From NCBI GenBank assembly GCA_937894515.1, contig CALCRH010000216.1:1-7549 (forward strand): 7,549 bases of DNA, in the 5' to 3' direction. Every line of letters starts with the position of its first letter. Position 1 is the stretch's first letter. The stretch is from an uncultured Clostridia bacterium (lineage in GTDB: Bacteria; Bacillota; Clostridia; Oscillospirales; Oscillospiraceae). Of the stretch, positions 5,680 through 7,549 are shown piece by piece. The translations under genes were made by a program, and so were the position numbers. The notes beneath the pieces are model-generated. The model saw only the letters and a program-made list of their open reading frames with translations, did no database searches and was not told where the DNA came from.

Positions 5680-5707
5680 TCTATTGTCGCTTCTGACCGA
5701 CAATAGA
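5680..5707. repeat. 10-bp inverted repeat just upstream of the promoter
   Basis: TCTATTGTCG, 8-nt spacer, CGACAATAGA, ending 11 nt before the -35 box. It could be an operator or activator site for the strong promoter. It could also be the 3' end hairpin of the restriction operon, since GAGTTTTG follows on the minus strand, but the T-run is short. Confidence 0.6.
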
Positions 5708-5919
5708 ACTGTAAATCCCATTTGACGAGATCATTTTATCATCCGCTTTTCATATTTGCAATAGCAAATGACCAACTTTTTTCGTTCACACCTTGCGTTG
5801 TCGCAAATCTTCAACAACGCATGCCGAAAAAGCCAACCAGACTCGAAATAAGATGTGGGTTATCCCATTCGGTTCGAATATGCTTAATAGTTTCTAATAC
5901 GAGTAGTTAGAGTAACTGC
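5708..5919. other. Intergenic stretch between restriction cassette and promoter, no gene seen
   Basis: No credible ORF on either strand. It holds several small inverted repeats: ATTTGC/GCAAAT around 5754-5769, GCGTTGT (5795-5801) with ACAACGC (5814-5820), and TGGG-TTAT-CCCA near 5856-5867. None is followed by a T-run. This is a plausible junction between cargo and backbone, but no direct repeat or att core could be identified. Confidence 0.4.
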
Positions 5920-5921
5920 TC
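5901..5921 (-). terminator. Weak terminator-like hairpin at the stop of the restriction gene
   Basis: Minus strand GAGCAGTTA and TAACTACTC pair over 9 positions (one wobble) around loop CTC, and the stem starts within the TGA stop region. No T-run follows, so termination is doubtful; 3'-end protection is another option. Confidence 0.25.
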
Positions 5922-7221
5922 AGTCAAGCAAGATTTCTTCTGGACGTCTATTCTTGCACATGTTTTCATATTGAAGATCGATTGATTCAAACAGCTCTTC
6001 GACTGATATACCTTCTTTGTATGTAATACAGTTGATTGCCTCAGCCAATCTTAATCCATTTACCAACATAATGGGGTATTGGTCATCCAAGACCTCTTTT
6101 TGTACTGAAGTCGAAAAATAAGCAGTAGTAACATAGACTCCAATCCAACCTCGTTTTAGTCTTGCCACGGTTCTGGCAATATCCATTCCGTTAGTAGGAC
6201 TATCAAGAGATTCACACTTTGCCTGTCCAAGAATAACCATTTTTATCGATGATAGCCCCTGAGAAATATCGGTTCTTGCAACAAAATCGATACCACCGTC
6301 ACCTGTCTTTTTTGTTATCCAACCAGGGCGGAAATTTGCTCCAGATGATTCGAACACTTCTTGGGCAATTCTCATGGCCAGCATTTCAAATTTGTCACGC
6401 TTGTTCTGATAGTGTGCATATGTTTTTGCCAAAACAGCTTCTTCTTTTGATCCACTTTTGGGCACTTGATCATCAACTTTGAGCACATTTGACACGTAAA
6501 CATGTCTACGAATTTTGGAAAGTTCTCCGCAACCATTTGTAATATATTTTTTCCAAGCTTTTGGCGCGTATTTTAATGTATCTTTATTAGAGAGTGTTTT
6601 ATCACGTCTGGCGTTTATCCAATCCCACGGAAACTCCTCATTATCTTCTACCAAAGAAAAAACGCACATGTCGAAAACATAATTAGAGAAAAAACCGCTG
6701 TTACTCTTCACATCATATTGAGTTACCAATTCAACTGACTCAATAACTCCGTATCCGTGAAACTTTAGATACCCTTTTGGAGAACTATTTGCTACTGTAC
6801 GTTCAAAAAACAGTATTGGTACCGCATTAATAATGCGATCATCTTTTATTGGAGATGTATGGTTCTTAAATGCTTCAAGAAGAACCTTGTTTCCTGATTT
6901 CTGCTCAGGCCTCTGATCGTTTGAGCGATTATCCCCATAATACCGCACATGACCAAAGTCTGGGTCGTAAATATCTTCCCAAGGAGTTGTTTCACTCCCA
7001 TAACGATGCGGGCTACTCGATAGAATAATCGCCGGAATTCTCGAAGAACCATCTTCAAGGGATACTTTTGCAATTGAATGAATTCCTCTTTGAAATTGAA
7101 TTTTGGGCGAGTCTTTCAAATATGTGTGATAATAAAAATTGGGGAAACCATCGACCTCAAGTAAGGACGGGTTCTGTTTTGCAACTTGATTTGATGCGCG
7201 GTATATCTGACCTATTTTCAT
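5920..7221 (-). CDS. Restriction endonuclease, AspBHI-like N-terminus plus Mrr-like nuclease
   Basis: A 433-aa protein. The N-terminal half includes WEDIYDPDFGHVRYYGDN at 81-98 and GNKVLLEAF at 110-118, which I recognise from the AspBHI N-terminal (SRA-like, DNA-recognition) family. The C-terminal half, about 275-395, is a PD-(D/E)XK nuclease of Mrr type: FEMLAMRIAQEVF, GDGGIDFVAR with D312, then LGQAKCE with Q333 and K335, followed by GWIGVYVTTAYFS. It should cut DNA after recognition of a methylated or sequence-specific site. The ATG overlaps the vsr stop as ATGA, with AAGGAGG 7 nt upstream inside vsr, so the genes are translationally coupled. The sequence is visibly AT-richer than the mobilization genes. 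The nuclease call is firm; whether it is modification-dependent or the partner of an unseen methyltransferase is open. Confidence 0.82.
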   Translation of the reverse strand: MKIGQIYRASNQVAKQNPSLLEVDGFPNFYYHTYLKDSPKIQFQRGIHSIAKVSLEDGSSRIPAIILSSSPHRYGSETTPWEDIYDPDFGHVRYYGDNRSNDQRPEQKSGNKVLLEAFKNHTSPIKDDRIINAVPILFFERTVANSSPKGYLKFHGYGVIESVELVTQYDVKSNSGFFSNYVFDMCVFSLVEDNEEFPWDWINARRDKTLSNKDTLKYAPKAWKKYITNGCGELSKIRRHVYVSNVLKVDDQVPKSGSKEEAVLAKTYAHYQNKRDKFEMLAMRIAQEVFESSGANFRPGWITKKTGDGGIDFVARTDISQGLSSIKMVILGQAKCESLDSPTNGMDIARTVARLKRGWIGVYVTTAYFSTSVQKEVLDDQYPIMLVNGLRLAEAINCITYKEGISVEELFESIDLQYENMCKNRRPEEILLD

Positions 7222-7549
7222 GGTTTTGCCTCCTTAATTCGGTCACACAAATTAATTAGAGTTTTTTGGGGATCGTTATGTCTAATTTCACATTCCCATA
7301 CAATCAGAACTTTCCATCCCATTTCTTCAAGTTTGGCGTAATTTCTCTTATCACGCTCGATATTGTATTGGAATTTGGCGTTCCAGAATTCAGTATTGGT
7401 TTTGGGGGGCACAAACCATTTACAGCCCTCATGCCCATGCCAAAAGCATCCGTTTACGAAAATCACTGTCTTGTACTTTGGAAGAACGACGTCCGGTGAT
7501 CCGGGATAACGTCTGTCATTCTTCCTATAGCGGAATCCTTGTGAAAACA
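7218..7549 (-). CDS. vsr: Very short patch repair (Vsr) endonuclease, 5' part outside window
   Basis: 109 visible residues plus stop; the start lies beyond 7549. Vsr nicks DNA next to T:G mismatches that arise by deamination of 5-methylcytosine. Visible motifs: GFRYRKNDRRYPGSPDVVLP with the catalytic Asp in SPD (equivalent to E. coli D51), TVIFVNGCFWHGHEGCKW with the Cys/His zinc and active-site residues, TEFWNAKFQYNIERDKR, and GWKVLIVWECE with the last zinc Cys. Compared with the 156-aa E. coli protein, about the first 45 residues are missing only because of the window edge. A GTG at 7466 is inside the active-site region and is not a real start. Vsr genes nearly always accompany a cytosine-5 methyltransferase gene, expected just upstream. 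It overlaps the restriction gene by 4 nt. Confidence 0.95.
   Translation of the reverse strand, partial: FSQGFRYRKNDRRYPGSPDVVLPKYKTVIFVNGCFWHGHEGCKWFVPPKTNTEFWNAKFQYNIERDKRNYAKLEEMGWKVLIVWECEIRHNDPQKTLINLCDRIKEAKP

Larger units (their letters stand above)
2..5707 (-). mobile_element. Backbone of a mobilizable element (replication, mobilization, partition)
   Basis: One-direction operon of two small ORFs, SF3 helicase, mobC, relaxase and parB, with a gene-free control region and a candidate oriT. No coupling protein, type IV secretion gene, integrase or terminal repeat is visible, so ends are unknown and may lie outside. The right limit given is only where the backbone control region seems to begin; the restriction cassette may be cargo of the same element. 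Confidence 0.6.

Noticed and set aside
5722..5910. 62-aa plus-strand ORF
   Set aside because: No ribosome binding site, no family resemblance, composition like non-coding AT-rich DNA.
5850..5910. tRNA-like T-arm (GGTTCGAATA) suggesting an att site in a tRNA gene
   Set aside because: No acceptor or anticodon arms could be built around it, so a tRNA remnant is not supported.

Overview
This window looks like part of a mobilizable element (IME or plasmid backbone) of an anaerobic gut-type Bacillota (Clostridia). The basis is gene content (short SF3 helicase, MobC, MOB-P type relaxase and ParB in one tight operon), strong AGGAGG-type ribosome binding sites and rRNA-like boxA sequences. The host call is inference. 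Every gene I accept is on the minus strand, so the operon reads from right to left.

Right end (7549 to 5920): a restriction cassette. A vsr-type mismatch endonuclease, cut by the window edge, overlaps by ATGA a 433-aa restriction endonuclease with an AspBHI-like N-terminal half and an Mrr-like catalytic domain. A cytosine methyltransferase would be expected just beyond the edge. This part looks AT-richer than the backbone and is probably cargo.

Middle (5919 to about 4750): about 1.1 kb without a convincing gene but full of signals. There is a 10-bp palindrome, then a perfect consensus promoter (TTGACA-17-TATAAT) that should drive a structured RNA of about 200 nt with two intrinsic-terminator hairpins. 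Further downstream lie four AT-rich iteron-like repeats, a boxA-like motif resembling those of rRNA operons, and a chain of mini-ORFs with strong ribosome binding sites.

Left part (about 4750 to 2): 63-aa ORF, 57-aa ORF, D5/P4-type SF3 helicase, a 220-bp gap with nested inverted repeats (candidate oriT), mobC, relaxase and parB, all in one direction and closely spaced. MobC and the relaxase would bind and nick oriT, the helicase could replicate the element, and ParB could stabilise or regulate it. No coupling protein or transfer channel is visible, so mobilization would need a helper.

The most unusual observation is that the relaxase has no ATG, GTG or TTG start that keeps its catalytic tyrosine. 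The family-like N-terminus begins at an ATA codon with a perfect AGGAGG at the right distance. mobC appears to start at ATC in the same way. The second main target is the structured RNA.
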